A DNA stretch of 64,000 nt, taken from the NCBI GenBank assembly GCA_036389485.1, contig DASVPR010000026.1, positions 1 through 64,000 of the forward strand. The letters are read 5' to 3'. Both the position numbers and the translations under genes were made by a program. Numbering within the stretch: the stretch's first letter is position 1; each line of letters opens with the position of its first letter. The notes under the pieces were generated by a model. That model saw only the letters and a list, made by a program, of their open reading frames with translations. It did no database searches and was not told where the DNA came from. Positions 44,153 to 51,965 of the stretch are shown in pieces. The stretch is from CADCVT01 sp036389485 (GTDB taxonomy: Bacteria; Actinomycetota; Thermoleophilia; Solirubrobacterales; Solirubrobacteraceae).

Positions 44153-44206
44153 TCATCGGCGGAATCCGCCCTCGGCGTCGATCACCTGGCCGGTGATCCA
44201 GCCGCG
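44153..44206 (-). pseudogene. C-terminal remnant of a short-chain dehydrogenase at the island edge
   Basis: The last 17 codons of an SDR-type enzyme are present on the minus strand: GWITGQVIDAEGGFRR then TGA. SDRs typically end with xxxTGQVIDxDGGF. Two codons further upstream a TGA appears in frame and no other SDR segment is found. From about 44210 on, base composition drops. So this marks the break of a once complete gene. Confidence 0.6.
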
Positions 44207-44345
44207 TCATGGCGGGTATGAGAGCGGCCCGGGGACGACTGTCTCCAAGCGGGGATATGTGCGTCGCCAAGGGCTCGTCAAGGCGGATCACTACCAACTG
44301 AGGAGCGACCACACATTACGTCAGATGCGGCGTAGCGCCGAACGC

Positions 44346-44546
44346 TCAGGAGCGCTTGGGCCTCGGTTTGCTGGGGGCGACGTTGTCGCCACCGGAAACT
44401 CGCGCTGCGTGCTTCACGACCTGCTCGATCACGTCGGCCGGGGGGGCGACGCTCCGGCGACGCTCCTTACGATCCCGGAATGACCATCCGCCGTTCTTGC
44501 TGGTGGCCGTACGCTCGTCCGACCGACGCTGCCCCTTATCCGCCAT
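44346..44546 (-). CDS. Small basic hypothetical protein (66 aa) in a low-GC island
   Basis: The frame reads MADKGQRRSDERTATSKNGG, then WSFRDRKERRRSVAPPADVI, then VKHAARVSGGDNVAPSKPRP. Strongly basic, without membrane helix; the last third could be a DNA- or RNA-binding tail. Its ATG overlaps the 3' end of the 229-aa gene upstream by 11 bases, so the two are probably co-transcribed. Family not recognised. Confidence 0.4.
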   Translation of the reverse strand: MADKGQRRSDERTATSKNGGWSFRDRKERRRSVAPPADVIEQVVKHAARVSGGDNVAPSKPRPKRS

Positions 44547-45225
44547 CGACTGCGCTCCCCCCGGTGTTGTCTCTGTGTCGCCGCAGCATCAGCGCGACGA
44601 GCGCTGACCGATTGTTCTTCGCATCGCGTCCCTTGCCGGGCAGCAGAGCGCGCGCCGTTGCGTCATCGACAGCGGGATCGTGCTCACTCAAGATCACCGG
44701 CGCGCACCCAGCAAACTTGTACCCTACGTGCATATTGAGCAACGCTATCTCGTAGCTGCCGACGGCAAACGGCTGCAACCGAAGGGTCTCTACGAAGAGC
44801 TCGGCGACAGCGTCGACGATCTCGTCAAGAGCCACGTCCGGATCGAGCGGCTTCGCCAGCCGGCGCCGGAAGTGCCTGCACATAATGTGAGCCCGATTGT
44901 GGACGCTCCCTGACCGGATCTGCCGTAGTCGGATCGTTCGGGCCTTGCCGGCCCCGACCAATTGGAGCATCCACGGGACCGGTACGTTTTTGGACCGGAA
45001 CTCGCCGGCTTCCGCGCGATGCTCAGTGGTCCAGTGAAAGAGCTCCCAATGCCAGTCGCGCATGCGTCGCGCTGACGGACCGGTCTCGGAGTCCGAACTG
45101 CTCCCTGGATGCCAGACGGCGCTGAAGAGATCCGTCAGGATCTGATGCTGGCGCTCGCGTTCCTCCGTACTTAGGTGCGCTGGAAACTTCGGGAAATGTC
45201 TTGAGGAAGCGCCGCTGCCGGCCAC
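44536..45225 (-). CDS. Hypothetical protein of the island (229 aa)
   Basis: Family not recognised. From GTG 45225 the protein begins MAGSGASSRHFPKFPAHLS and continues with helix-rich charged segments (STEERERQHQILTDLF, RMRDWHWELFHWTTEHRAEA, VALDEIVDAVAELFVETLRL). Two cysteines (HIMCRHFRRRLAKP and GYKFAGCAP). Codon use is visibly less GC-rich than in the flanking genes, which suggests transfer. Followed by an overlapping basic small gene and preceded by a 114-aa gene in the same direction with a 48-base gap. Confidence 0.55.
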   Translation of the reverse strand: MAGSGASSRHFPKFPAHLSTEERERQHQILTDLFSAVWHPGSSSDSETGPSARRMRDWHWELFHWTTEHRAEAGEFRSKNVPVPWMLQLVGAGKARTIRLRQIRSGSVHNRAHIMCRHFRRRLAKPLDPDVALDEIVDAVAELFVETLRLQPFAVGSYEIALLNMHVGYKFAGCAPVILSEHDPAVDDATARALLPGKGRDAKNNRSALVALMLRRHRDNTGGSAVDGG

Positions 45226-45273
45226 AATGCTCCGAGGTAGATGAACAGCGCGCCAGCCTAGCGCCTGACGCGG

Positions 45274-45618
45274 TCACTCGCTGGGCCGCGCGAAAGAGCG
45301 CTCGATTATCTCAAGGATGGCGGCGGTGCGTCCTCTCGCAGCAACCAGGAACGGCCGCTGTCCAGCGAGTTCCGGATGCGGAACGACGAGCCAACGATAA
45401 ACATCGTCAGGCGCGAGGGACTCGCTGAGCCGGTCGAGAACTAGCGACAGGTTGCGCCGGATGGGATCGGCGTCCTCGCCTAGGTGCTCGCCGCGCGTCT
45501 TCGCCGCGGCGCCAAGAGCGACCGTCGCCGCCTGATCAGCGACCAAGTAGCGCACCTCAGCCGTGAATCGCAGGTCCTGTCCGTAGAACCGTACGACCTC
45601 AGTCCTACCCACCAGCAC
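45274..45618 (-). CDS. Hypothetical protein with MbcA/ParS/Xre antitoxin-like C-terminus (114 aa)
   Basis: The last ~35 residues read YRWLVVPHPELAGQRPFLVA, then ARGRTAAILEIIERSFARP. This resembles the toxin-binding end of Xre/MbcA/ParS-type antitoxins (WLxxPNPxLGGxxPLELLRxGR). The front part (AEVRYLVADQAATVALGAAA) is not a recognisable HTH. If correct, the following 229-aa gene would be the place to look for a toxin partner, though it shows no RES motif I can identify. Confidence 0.45.
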   Translation of the reverse strand: MLVGRTEVVRFYGQDLRFTAEVRYLVADQAATVALGAAAKTRGEHLGEDADPIRRNLSLVLDRLSESLAPDDVYRWLVVPHPELAGQRPFLVAARGRTAAILEIIERSFARPSE

Positions 45619-45728
45619 TCCTTTCAGCTGCCATCGTCTGCTCGTCGCGACGCGATGTCAAGCAGTCGTCGCAGTGGTGTGAAGTCGCCGAGCGATTCGC
45701 GTCCGTGCGAGAGTACCCCGGCACAGAG

Positions 45729-46325
45729 CTAGTCGGTGTGACGAAGCGCATTCTTAACCGCCTGCTCGATTTCATCCGTCGAAGGTCCAATCCGTGCTCG
45801 TCGCGCCTCGCGCTCGACTTCCGCTTGGCGTTGTGCGGCCCGCGCTGAGACGACCGAGATCGCGTCGAGGTACGCGGTCTCCACCGTGCGGGGGTCCGCG
45901 CGTTCTTCGGGTGGAAGCTGCTCGAGCACTTGGTGTAGGACGTCAGCTTGAACGCCCAGGGACGGCCCGAGTTGCACACCCGCGCCGCCAGGAAGGATGA
46001 CCCCGCGTAGCCGCTCGCGGAAGAACCCCGCCAGCAACAGGAGAGCCCCGATGCCGACGAGCCCCACGAGCAGAGCGTCCGCTCCAGGGGCACGCTGAGT
46101 CCGGTCGGTCTCCTGGCTGACTTCGCGCCGCGCCTCGCCGACCCTGGAGTTCGGATCAGCCACCGTCACGGTGCGCTCGGTGGTCGAGAGCGGGCGAGGA
46201 TCGTTTTGCTCCTCCCATATGACAAATGCGGCGGCAACGACCGCCAAACCGACTCCCACTAGCACGAAGGTGGGCAAGCGCGGCGCGATCCAGCTAGCGA
46301 GCCGCTTCCCGCGCGCCTTCATCAC
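45729..46325 (-). CDS. Hypothetical membrane protein of the island (198 aa)
   Basis: Two membrane helices: PTFVLVGVGLAVVAAAFVIW at the N-terminus and ALLVGLVGIGALLLLAGFF in the middle. Between them lies a ~50-residue charged loop (TVADPNSRVGEARREVSQET). The C-terminal ~90 residues are a charged helical segment (RQAEVEREARRARIGP). Family not recognised. Separated from the 114-aa gene by 110 bases, same direction. Confidence 0.55.
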   Translation of the reverse strand: MMKARGKRLASWIAPRLPTFVLVGVGLAVVAAAFVIWEEQNDPRPLSTTERTVTVADPNSRVGEARREVSQETDRTQRAPGADALLVGLVGIGALLLLAGFFRERLRGVILPGGAGVQLGPSLGVQADVLHQVLEQLPPEERADPRTVETAYLDAISVVSARAAQRQAEVEREARRARIGPSTDEIEQAVKNALRHTD

Positions 46326-46546
46326 CGCGCGCCCGGATGGGGAGTCGCGCCGCGGGCGGATCCGAAACGGCCGGGCGGCCGAACGACGAATGTGGGCAGG
46401 CCTGACATTTCACGAACTCCGCTGGGGGGTACGAGCTAGGCTTCTTTCTAGATTTCTACGTTGATTCCTAGTTCGAAAACGAGGCTACGCTGGGTGGCGG
46501 ACGGAGTCCCGGCCTTAGCGGCGACGAGTTAGCCGGAGCGCTAGGC
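46326..46546. other. Intergenic region of the island with an AT-rich patch
   Basis: No gene seen. The stretch 46438-46490 (TTCTTTCTAGATTTCTACG and TTGATTCCTAGTTCG) is the most AT-rich in the window and is the natural place for a promoter of the gene at 46547. A GGAG ribosome site lies at 46534-46537. Confidence 0.45.
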
Positions 46547-46930
46547 GTGACGGCCAGCCGGCGAGGGGACTGGGCACGCGCTGGGCTGTTACGAAACCGC
46601 GGTCGAAGCGAGCGCTACACGAATCGCGACGCGGTCGAGCTGGGCGTTTTGGCGGCACTCATCGACAAGGCCGGGCCGAAACGAGGTAAGCGTGCCTGGG
46701 CGACGGAGGTGAGAGATGCGCTGCACTCCGCTCGTGCCGACAGGCCGATGTGGGCCGTCGTGGACCTCGTGAGGAGCGGCGACACCCTCGCGCGTGCGCC
46801 GCAACAGGCGGCGGACGCTGCGGCGAACGCTCCCGGCTCGGTTGTGGTCATCGCCGTGCACGCGGAAGCGGCGCACGCAGCACGGGCGTACGGCGAGGAA
46901 GTCACGCGACGAGCGAGACGCGGTGAATAA
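46547..46930 (+). CDS. Hypothetical protein of the island (127 aa), possible HTH
   Basis: From GTG 46547. The first half reads WARAGLLRNRGRSERYTNRD, then AVELGVLAALIDKAGPKRGK. This has the feel of a MerR-like or phage-like HTH where a YTNRDAVELG segment follows a turn; I am not sure. The second half (SVVVIAVHAEAAHAARAYGE) is a strand and a helix. A ribosome site (GGAG) is correctly placed. Confidence 0.45.
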   Translation: MTASRRGDWARAGLLRNRGRSERYTNRDAVELGVLAALIDKAGPKRGKRAWATEVRDALHSARADRPMWAVVDLVRSGDTLARAPQQAADAAANAPGSVVVIAVHAEAAHAARAYGEEVTRRARRGE

Positions 46931-47343
46931 CGACGCGACTCGCAGATCTGCAGACGACGGCGTTTAGCAGGCGACCCGCTGCCTCGAACCGCTCTGAGGC
47001 TTTCGGCGTCAGTCGCGACGCCTGGCCGGGACCCTCCCGCTGGCGCCCGCTAACTGCGGCTCCCACGATCCGCGCGAAGTAAACCTGGCAGGACGCGCGA
47101 TCGAGGGGCGCCTTGAGCTAGCGCGCGCCGCGAATCAACGGCGTGACTTGGCTGATCGGCGTCATCGGGAACGACCTTTCGCTCCAAAACGACGCGCCTG
47201 AACGGGAGCTTCTCCCGGTCTGAAGTCCGAACGGCGAGCCGATCAACCCCGGACGCGACGCGCGTATCGGTAGACGAGCGGTGGGCCGCTACCCCGAAGG
47301 CGGTGGACCCGCGGCGCTCCGAGAAGGCCCAGACGCCACCCAG
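46931..47343. other. Gene-free stretch next to tRNA-Ser
   Basis: About 410 bases with no convincing coding frame. Base composition is intermediate between the island and the rest. No copy of the tRNA 3' end was found by eye at the other island end. Confidence 0.5.
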
Positions 47344-47433
47344 CGGAGAGGGAGGGATTCGAACCCTCGAACGAGGTTGACCCCCGTTACGCGATTTCCA
47401 GTCGCGCCCGTTCAACCGCTCCGGCACCTCTCC
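47344..47433 (-). tRNA. tRNA-Ser (anticodon GGA)
   Basis: 90 bases including the discriminator G, CCA not encoded. Acceptor arm GGAGAGG (minus strand, from 47433) pairs with CCTCTCC (ends at 47345). The long variable arm (TAACGGGGGTCAACCTCG region) is that of a class II tRNA. The anticodon loop in CGACTGGAAATCGC has GGA. The T-arm GGTTCGAATCCC is normal. The island lies at its 3' side. Confidence 0.95.
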
Positions 47434-47468
47434 TGAAGCGGCGACGAAGGGTATCGCCCCGGTTTCGC

Positions 47469-48674
47469 TCAGATCTGCCAGCGGCCGCCGAGGAGGACGG
47501 GGACTCGTTCCCCCTCGCGGGTGATGCCGGTGACGTCGACGTCGGGGCCGCCGATCATGAAGTCGACGTGGATTCCGCTGACGTTCGCGCGAGGGTGCTC
47601 GGCCTCGTCCTCGACCGTGAACCGGTAGGCGGAGCCGAGCGCGATGTGGCTGGCGGCGTTCTCGTCGAGCAGCGTGTCGTAGAAGACGGTGTCGAGCGGG
47701 CCGATGCGGCCCTCCGCGTCGACGAGCGCGACCTCGCCGAGCCGCGACGCGCCCGCGTCGTGCTGCGCGTAGCCGGCGAGCGCGTCGCCGTTCTCGTCCG
47801 CGTCGAACGCCACCGCGCGGCCTCCCTCGAACCGCACGCGCAGGCCCCGGATGATCGTGCCGTGCAGCTCGAGCGGCTTCGTCGAGCGGACCTCGCCGTC
47901 CACGCGCTCGGGGTCGGGCGTCGTGAAGATCTCCTCGGTCGGGAGATTCGGCATGTGGACGATCCCGTCGAGGGTCGAGAACTCGGCGGCCATCCACTTC
48001 GAGCTGGGGAGCAGCCCGACGGTGAGGTCCGTCCCCGGGCCGGAGAAGTGCACGGCGTCGAAGCGCCGCGACGTCATCCGCTCCGCGGCGCCCTTCAACG
48101 TCTCCGACCGCGCGCGCCACGCCTCGACCGGGTCGTCCTCGTCGAGGCGCAGCACGTGGAGGACCTGCTCCCACAGGCGATCCTCGGCCTCCGCGGGCGA
48201 CGCGTCGGGGAAGACGAGGCTCGCCCACCCCGGCGATGGGCCGGCGATCGCGCACCAGTTCGTCGTGCGGTCGTTGACGACCTTCGCCGCCTCGGGGAGG
48301 AACGGCAGCTGGTCGAGCGCGGCACGCTGCGGGTCGACCCCGTCGAGCGCGTGCGGGTGCGCGGTGCCGCTCAGCCCGATGCGCGCGCACCGCTGGTCGC
48401 CGATCGCGAGCAGCCGGTCGGAGTACCACGACGGGATGAAGCCCAGCGTGTCCTCCGCGGCGTGCAGCAGCCGCTCGCGTTTGACGTACATGTCGAAGTA
48501 CGTCGCGTCGACGAACTTCGCGCCGTGCTCGTACGCGGCGCGCGCGATCGCGCGCACGAGCGACTCCTGCCCGACCTCTGCGCCGACCACGAGGATCTGC
48601 CCCGGCTGCACGTTGGCGCCGAAGCGCACGGCGAGGTCCGCGAGCCGCTCGATGTCGCGCGAGCGGTCGGTCAT
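47469..48674 (-). CDS. M29-family (thermophilic) aminopeptidase
   Basis: 401 aa, cytosolic. Marks of the AmpS/M29 family: NVQPGQILVVGAEVGQESLV at the start, the metal-ligand Glu segments in MPNLPTEEIFTTPDPERVDG, then DTVFYDTLLDENAASHIALG and IHVDFMIGGPDVDVTGI near the end. These carry the conserved H/E/D of the dinuclear site. Start ATG 48674 overlaps the stop of a small charged gene (ATGA). A standard housekeeping aminopeptidase, length as usual (~400). Confidence 0.93.
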   Translation of the reverse strand: MTDRSRDIERLADLAVRFGANVQPGQILVVGAEVGQESLVRAIARAAYEHGAKFVDATYFDMYVKRERLLHAAEDTLGFIPSWYSDRLLAIGDQRCARIGLSGTAHPHALDGVDPQRAALDQLPFLPEAAKVVNDRTTNWCAIAGPSPGWASLVFPDASPAEAEDRLWEQVLHVLRLDEDDPVEAWRARSETLKGAAERMTSRRFDAVHFSGPGTDLTVGLLPSSKWMAAEFSTLDGIVHMPNLPTEEIFTTPDPERVDGEVRSTKPLELHGTIIRGLRVRFEGGRAVAFDADENGDALAGYAQHDAGASRLGEVALVDAEGRIGPLDTVFYDTLLDENAASHIALGSAYRFTVEDEAEHPRANVSGIHVDFMIGGPDVDVTGITREGERVPVLLGGRWQI

Positions 48675-48862
48675 TCGCGGTCGGCCTCGGCCTGCTCGTC
48701 GAGCTTCTCGCGCAGGTACGCGGCGCGCTCGGCGCGGCGCTCGTGCGCGCGCTCCTCGCGCGCGTCCGGCGCGCGGTCGGCCAGCTCCCGCTCCGCCTCC
48801 TCGCGCTCGGCCTGGACCGCGCGCAGCTCCTCGGTCGTCGGATGGTCGGGGTCGCCGCCCAC
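48671..48862 (-). CDS. Small charged helical protein (63 aa)
   Basis: From GTG 48862: VGGDPDHPTTEELRAVQAER, then EEAERELADRAPDAREERA, then AAYLREKLDEQAEADRE. A highly charged helix, likely a coiled coil. No family name known to me. It lies between the STAS protein (5-base gap) and the aminopeptidase (ATGA overlap), so all three form one transcript. Confidence 0.55.
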   Translation of the reverse strand: MGGDPDHPTTEELRAVQAEREEAERELADRAPDAREERAHERRAERAAYLREKLDEQAEADRE

Positions 48863-48867
48863 CGCGG

Positions 48868-49218
48868 TCAGCGCGGGCCGGCCTCGGCCGGGTCGTCGAC
48901 CATCTCGATCACGCCGTCGATGCCGGCGATCTCGACGATGCGGTGCACCGTGCTGCCGACCGCCCCGCGTACGCACGTGAAGCGGCCGCCGCGCTCCTCC
49001 GCCGCGCGGTGCGCGCCGACGACCACGCGCAGCCCGCTCGAGTCGATGAAGTCGAGCGAGCGCAGGTCGAGCAGCACCCAGGTGCCGCCCTCGAGCCGCG
49101 GCATGATCGTCTGCTCGAGCTCCGGCGCGCTGGCCATGTCGAGCTCGCCGCGCGGCGTCACCTCCACGCGGCCGTCGCGTTCCGTCACGTCGATGGCGAA
49201 GGGTTCGACCGCTTCCAT
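48868..49218 (-). CDS. STAS-domain anti-sigma factor antagonist
   Basis: 116 aa. The SpoIIAA-like fold is complete: RVEVTPRGELDMASAPELEQ, then VLLDLRSLDFIDSSGLRVVV. The phosphorylatable Ser lies in FIDSSGL. Such proteins release a sigma factor by binding its anti-sigma kinase. The next gene, transcribed in the other direction 112 bases away, encodes a SigB/F-type sigma factor, the natural target. The anti-sigma factor kinase (RsbW/SpoIIAB) is not in this window. Confidence 0.92.
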   Translation of the reverse strand: MEAVEPFAIDVTERDGRVEVTPRGELDMASAPELEQTIMPRLEGGTWVLLDLRSLDFIDSSGLRVVVGAHRAAEERGGRFTCVRGAVGSTVHRIVEIAGIDGVIEMVDDPAEAGPR

Positions 49219-49329
49219 GAGGCGGCGCAGTCTACGACCCGCAGCGAGGGCGCGCGGTGCCGTCACACCCAGTTGGCAAGCAACCGGGCGCGCGTCGCGC
49301 GTGGGCCGGATCGGGCAGGCGATGTGGTG

Positions 49330-50148
49330 ATGGCGGCACTGCCCACGGATCGCCAACTCCAATCGCGCCACCATGGCGCATCGCCGCTCGGAAGGGGCCC
49401 GCGGGACGCGCGCTGGCGCCGCCTCGTCGCTCGCTACCAGGCCGGCGACCGCGCCGCGGGAGAGCAGCTCGTCGCCGACCTGCTGCCGCTCGTGCGCCAC
49501 CTCGCCGGCCGTTGGTCCGCGAAGGTGAGCCGCGACGACCTCGTCCAGGCCGGGCTGCTCGGGCTGACGAAGGCGCTCGACCGGTTCGACCCCGCGCAGG
49601 GAGCGTCGTTCACCGGTTATGCCGTCCCCACCATGCTGGGCGAGATGCGCCGCCACCTGCGCGACCACGCGTGGGCGGTGCGCGTCCCGCGCGCGCTGCA
49701 GGAGGAGGCGATGCGGGTCACTCGCGCGATCGGCGAGCTCGAGCCGAAGCTCGGCCGGTCGCCGACGCCCCAGGAGCTCGCCGAGCACATGGAGCTCGAT
49801 CTCGAGACCGTGATCGACGCGATCGTCGCGGGGCGCGCGTACCACTCGTCGTCGCTCGAGCAGCCCGCCGGCTCGGACGGCGACGGCCTCGTGCTCGGGG
49901 ACACCGTCGGCGAGGACGACGCCGAGCTGCAGCGCGCGGAGCTCGCCGTCCTCCTCGGCGAGGTGCGCCACGTCCTCGACGAGCGCGAGCGCCTCGTGCT
50001 GCACCTGCGCTTCGAGCGCGACCTCACGCAGACCGCGATCGCCGAGCGCATCGGCGTGTCGCAGATGCAGGTCAGCCGGATCCTGCGCGCGACGCTCGCG
50101 AAGCTGCGCACCGAGATCGAGCGCCGCCCCGAGCGCGCTGCCGCATAA
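49330..50148 (+). CDS. SigB/SigF/SigG-family RNA polymerase sigma factor
   Basis: 272 aa from ATG 49330; two GTGs just before it (49324, 49327) are equally possible. Sigma-2: LVRHLAGRWSAKVSRDDLVQ then AGLLGLTKALDRFDPAQGAS. Sigma-3: VRVPRALQEEAMRVTRAIGE and SPTPQELAEHMELDLETVID. Sigma-4: VLDERERLVLHLRFERDLTQ then TAIAERIGVSQMQVSRILRA. It is of the sigma-B/F stress type rather than the housekeeping type. Divergent from the STAS gene, which probably controls it. Confidence 0.94.
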   Translation: MAALPTDRQLQSRHHGASPLGRGPRDARWRRLVARYQAGDRAAGEQLVADLLPLVRHLAGRWSAKVSRDDLVQAGLLGLTKALDRFDPAQGASFTGYAVPTMLGEMRRHLRDHAWAVRVPRALQEEAMRVTRAIGELEPKLGRSPTPQELAEHMELDLETVIDAIVAGRAYHSSSLEQPAGSDGDGLVLGDTVGEDDAELQRAELAVLLGEVRHVLDERERLVLHLRFERDLTQTAIAERIGVSQMQVSRILRATLAKLRTEIERRPERAAA

Positions 50149-50230
50149 CATCGCGTGCATCGGGGGACGCCTCTGCGGGAAGGCTGACCCGCCGGGACCC
50201 CCACGCGACCAGGAGGAGAGATCCCACCCG

Positions 50231-51163
50231 ATGGCCGACCCAGGCGCACGCGAGCTCAAGCTCACCCAGTACCTCAACGAGGCGTACGGCAAGGAGAAGC
50301 AGCTGGAGACCACTCTGCAGGCGCAGATCGGTCTCGCGAAGGCGGCTGCTCGGAAGACCCTGCAGAAGCGTCTGCAGGACCATCTCAAGGAGACGAAGGC
50401 GCAGGCGCGCGGCCTCGAGCGGCGCATCAAGCAGCTCGGCGGCAAGGCTGAGGCCGTGAGCCTTCCGGGGCCGGACGTCGTGTCCGACGCCGCGAGCGGC
50501 GCGGCGAGCCTCGCCAACAAGGCGGTCGCCGCGGCGAAGGGCCCGGTGCAGGCGCTGCGCGGCACGAGCCCGGCGGACAACCTGCTGCGCAACGTCCGCG
50601 ACGCGGTGTGGAACGAGGCCGAGGAGATCGCGCACTACGACGCGATCGAGGCGCTCGCCGAGACGCTGAACGACAAGGACACCGCGAAGCTCGCGCGCGA
50701 GTTCCGCCGGCAGGAGGAGCGCATGCAGAAGTTCCTCCGCGGTCAGATCGGGCAGCTCGTCAAGCAGGTCGTCAAGGACGAGGTCCCAGCCGCGGAGCGC
50801 CGCGCGAACGGCGGCACGTCGCGCCGGCGCAGCACGTCGCGGTCGAGCGGCTCGCGCTCGACGTCGCGCTCGTCGGGCTCGTCGTCGCGCTCCTCCGGAG
50901 GCTCGCGCGGGAAGTCGTCGGGCGGGTCGCGCGGGAAGTCCTCGGGCGGGTCGCGCGCGAAGTCGTCGGGTTCGTCGTCGCGCTCGCGCGCGTCGTCCTC
51001 CGGGTCGTCGTCGCGCTCGTCGGGTTCCACGTCGCGCCGCTCGAGCGGCTCGTCCTCGGGCGGGTCGTCGCGCTCGTCCGGGTCGTCGCGCTCGAAGTCG
51101 TCCGGGTCGTCGTCGCGCCGCTCCTCGTCGCGCCGGTCCTCCGGCGGCGGGTCGAGCTCCTAG
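50231..51163 (+). CDS. DUF892 (YciF-like) ferritin-fold protein with a long Ser/Arg/Gly tail
   Basis: 310 aa. Residues ~8-190 are the helical DUF892 domain (LKLTQYLNEAYGKEKQLETT, ETKAQARGLERRIKQLG, DAVWNEAEEIAHYDAIEALA), a ferritin-like fold of stress proteins. From ~194 on the protein is pure Ser, Arg, Gly and Lys (GGSRGKSSGG repeated, ending SSRRSSSRRSSGGGSSS) for ~115 residues. The tail is basic and disordered, suggesting DNA or RNA binding. Good ribosome site AGGAGGAGA before ATG 50231. Adjacent to a stress sigma gene. Confidence 0.88.
   Translation: MADPGARELKLTQYLNEAYGKEKQLETTLQAQIGLAKAAARKTLQKRLQDHLKETKAQARGLERRIKQLGGKAEAVSLPGPDVVSDAASGAASLANKAVAAAKGPVQALRGTSPADNLLRNVRDAVWNEAEEIAHYDAIEALAETLNDKDTAKLAREFRRQEERMQKFLRGQIGQLVKQVVKDEVPAAERRANGGTSRRRSTSRSSGSRSTSRSSGSSSRSSGGSRGKSSGGSRGKSSGGSRAKSSGSSSRSRASSSGSSSRSSGSTSRRSSGSSSGGSSRSSGSSRSKSSGSSSRRSSSRRSSGGGSSS
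50802..51160 (+). repeat. Degenerate tandem repeats coding the Ser/Arg/Gly tail
   Basis: Short imperfect repeats such as CGCGGGAAGTC-GTCGGGCGGG recur through the tail of the DUF892 gene. The period varies (multiples of 3). This looks like slippage-prone low-complexity coding DNA. Confidence 0.7.
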
Positions 51164-51945
51164 TCGCTGCGCGCCTGCAGGCCGGCCAGGATGCCGGCCT
51201 GCAGCCGGCGCATCCCGGCCAGCCAGCGGTCGTAGTCCGACGCCTTGCGCTGGAAGAACGTCAGCACCTCGGGGTGCGGCAGGATCAGGAAGCGCTCCTC
51301 GCGGAGCGCGGCGACGACGTCGTCGGCGACCTGCTCGGGCTCGACGATCGCGCCGGCGGTGCCGACCACCGCCGCCGCCTGCTCGGCCTCCTCGCCGCCA
51401 TCGGTCAGCATCGGCGTGTTCACGCCCATCGGGCACAGGACGCTGACCTTCACGCCCCGGTCGCCGTAGGTCACGGCCAGCCACTCCGCGAACGCGACCG
51501 CGCCGTGCTTGGACACCGAGTACGCGGCCGAGCCGATCTGCGTCAGCAGCCCCGCCGCCGAGGCGGTGCTCAGGAAGTAGCCGTCGCCGCGCTCGATCCA
51601 GCCCGGCAGCAGGCGGCGCGCCGCGTAGACGTGCTGCATGACGTTGACGGCCAGCGCGTCCTCGAACCCCTCGAGCATCGTGCCGCCGCCGATGCCGGCG
51701 TTCGCGGCGAACAGGTCGACGGGACCGAGCTCCCGCTCGACTCGCTCGATCAGCGCGACGACGTCGTCCTCCTCGCCGACGTCGGCCTCGATGCCGAGCG
51801 CGCCGATCTCGCTCGCGGCGTCCTGCGCCCCGCGCAGGTCGGCGATCGCCACCTTCGCGCCCTCCTCCGCGAAGCGCCACGCGAGCGCCTTCCCGATGCC
51901 CGACGCACCGCCCGTGACGACGACGACCTTTTCCGAGAGCTCCAT
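51160..51945 (-). CDS. Short-chain dehydrogenase/reductase
   Basis: 261 aa. Classical SDR: cofactor loop VVVTGGASGIGKALAWRFAE, D in AKVAIADLRGA suggesting NAD(H), AANAGIGGG, catalytic S in FLSTASAAGLLTQIG, and YSVSKHG for the Tyr/Lys pair. Substrate unknown. Convergent with the DUF892 gene; their stops share CTAG (51160-51163). It diverges from the GCS2 gene with only 20 bases between the starts. Confidence 0.92.
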   Translation of the reverse strand: MELSEKVVVVTGGASGIGKALAWRFAEEGAKVAIADLRGAQDAASEIGALGIEADVGEEDDVVALIERVERELGPVDLFAANAGIGGGTMLEGFEDALAVNVMQHVYAARRLLPGWIERGDGYFLSTASAAGLLTQIGSAAYSVSKHGAVAFAEWLAVTYGDRGVKVSVLCPMGVNTPMLTDGGEEAEQAAAVVGTAGAIVEPEQVADDVVAALREERFLILPHPEVLTFFQRKASDYDRWLAGMRRLQAGILAGLQARSD

Positions 51946-51965
51946 AGGGGGGATGATGCCGCCGG

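Noticed and set aside
44140..44160. Copy of the tRNA-Ser 3' end (CGAATCC...TCTC) as attL
   Set aside because: Only 7 bases in a row agree, which is expected by chance.
44153..47433. A prophage or integrative element
   Set aside because: No integrase, portal, relaxase or replication gene was recognised, and no direct repeat of the tRNA 3' end was found by eye.
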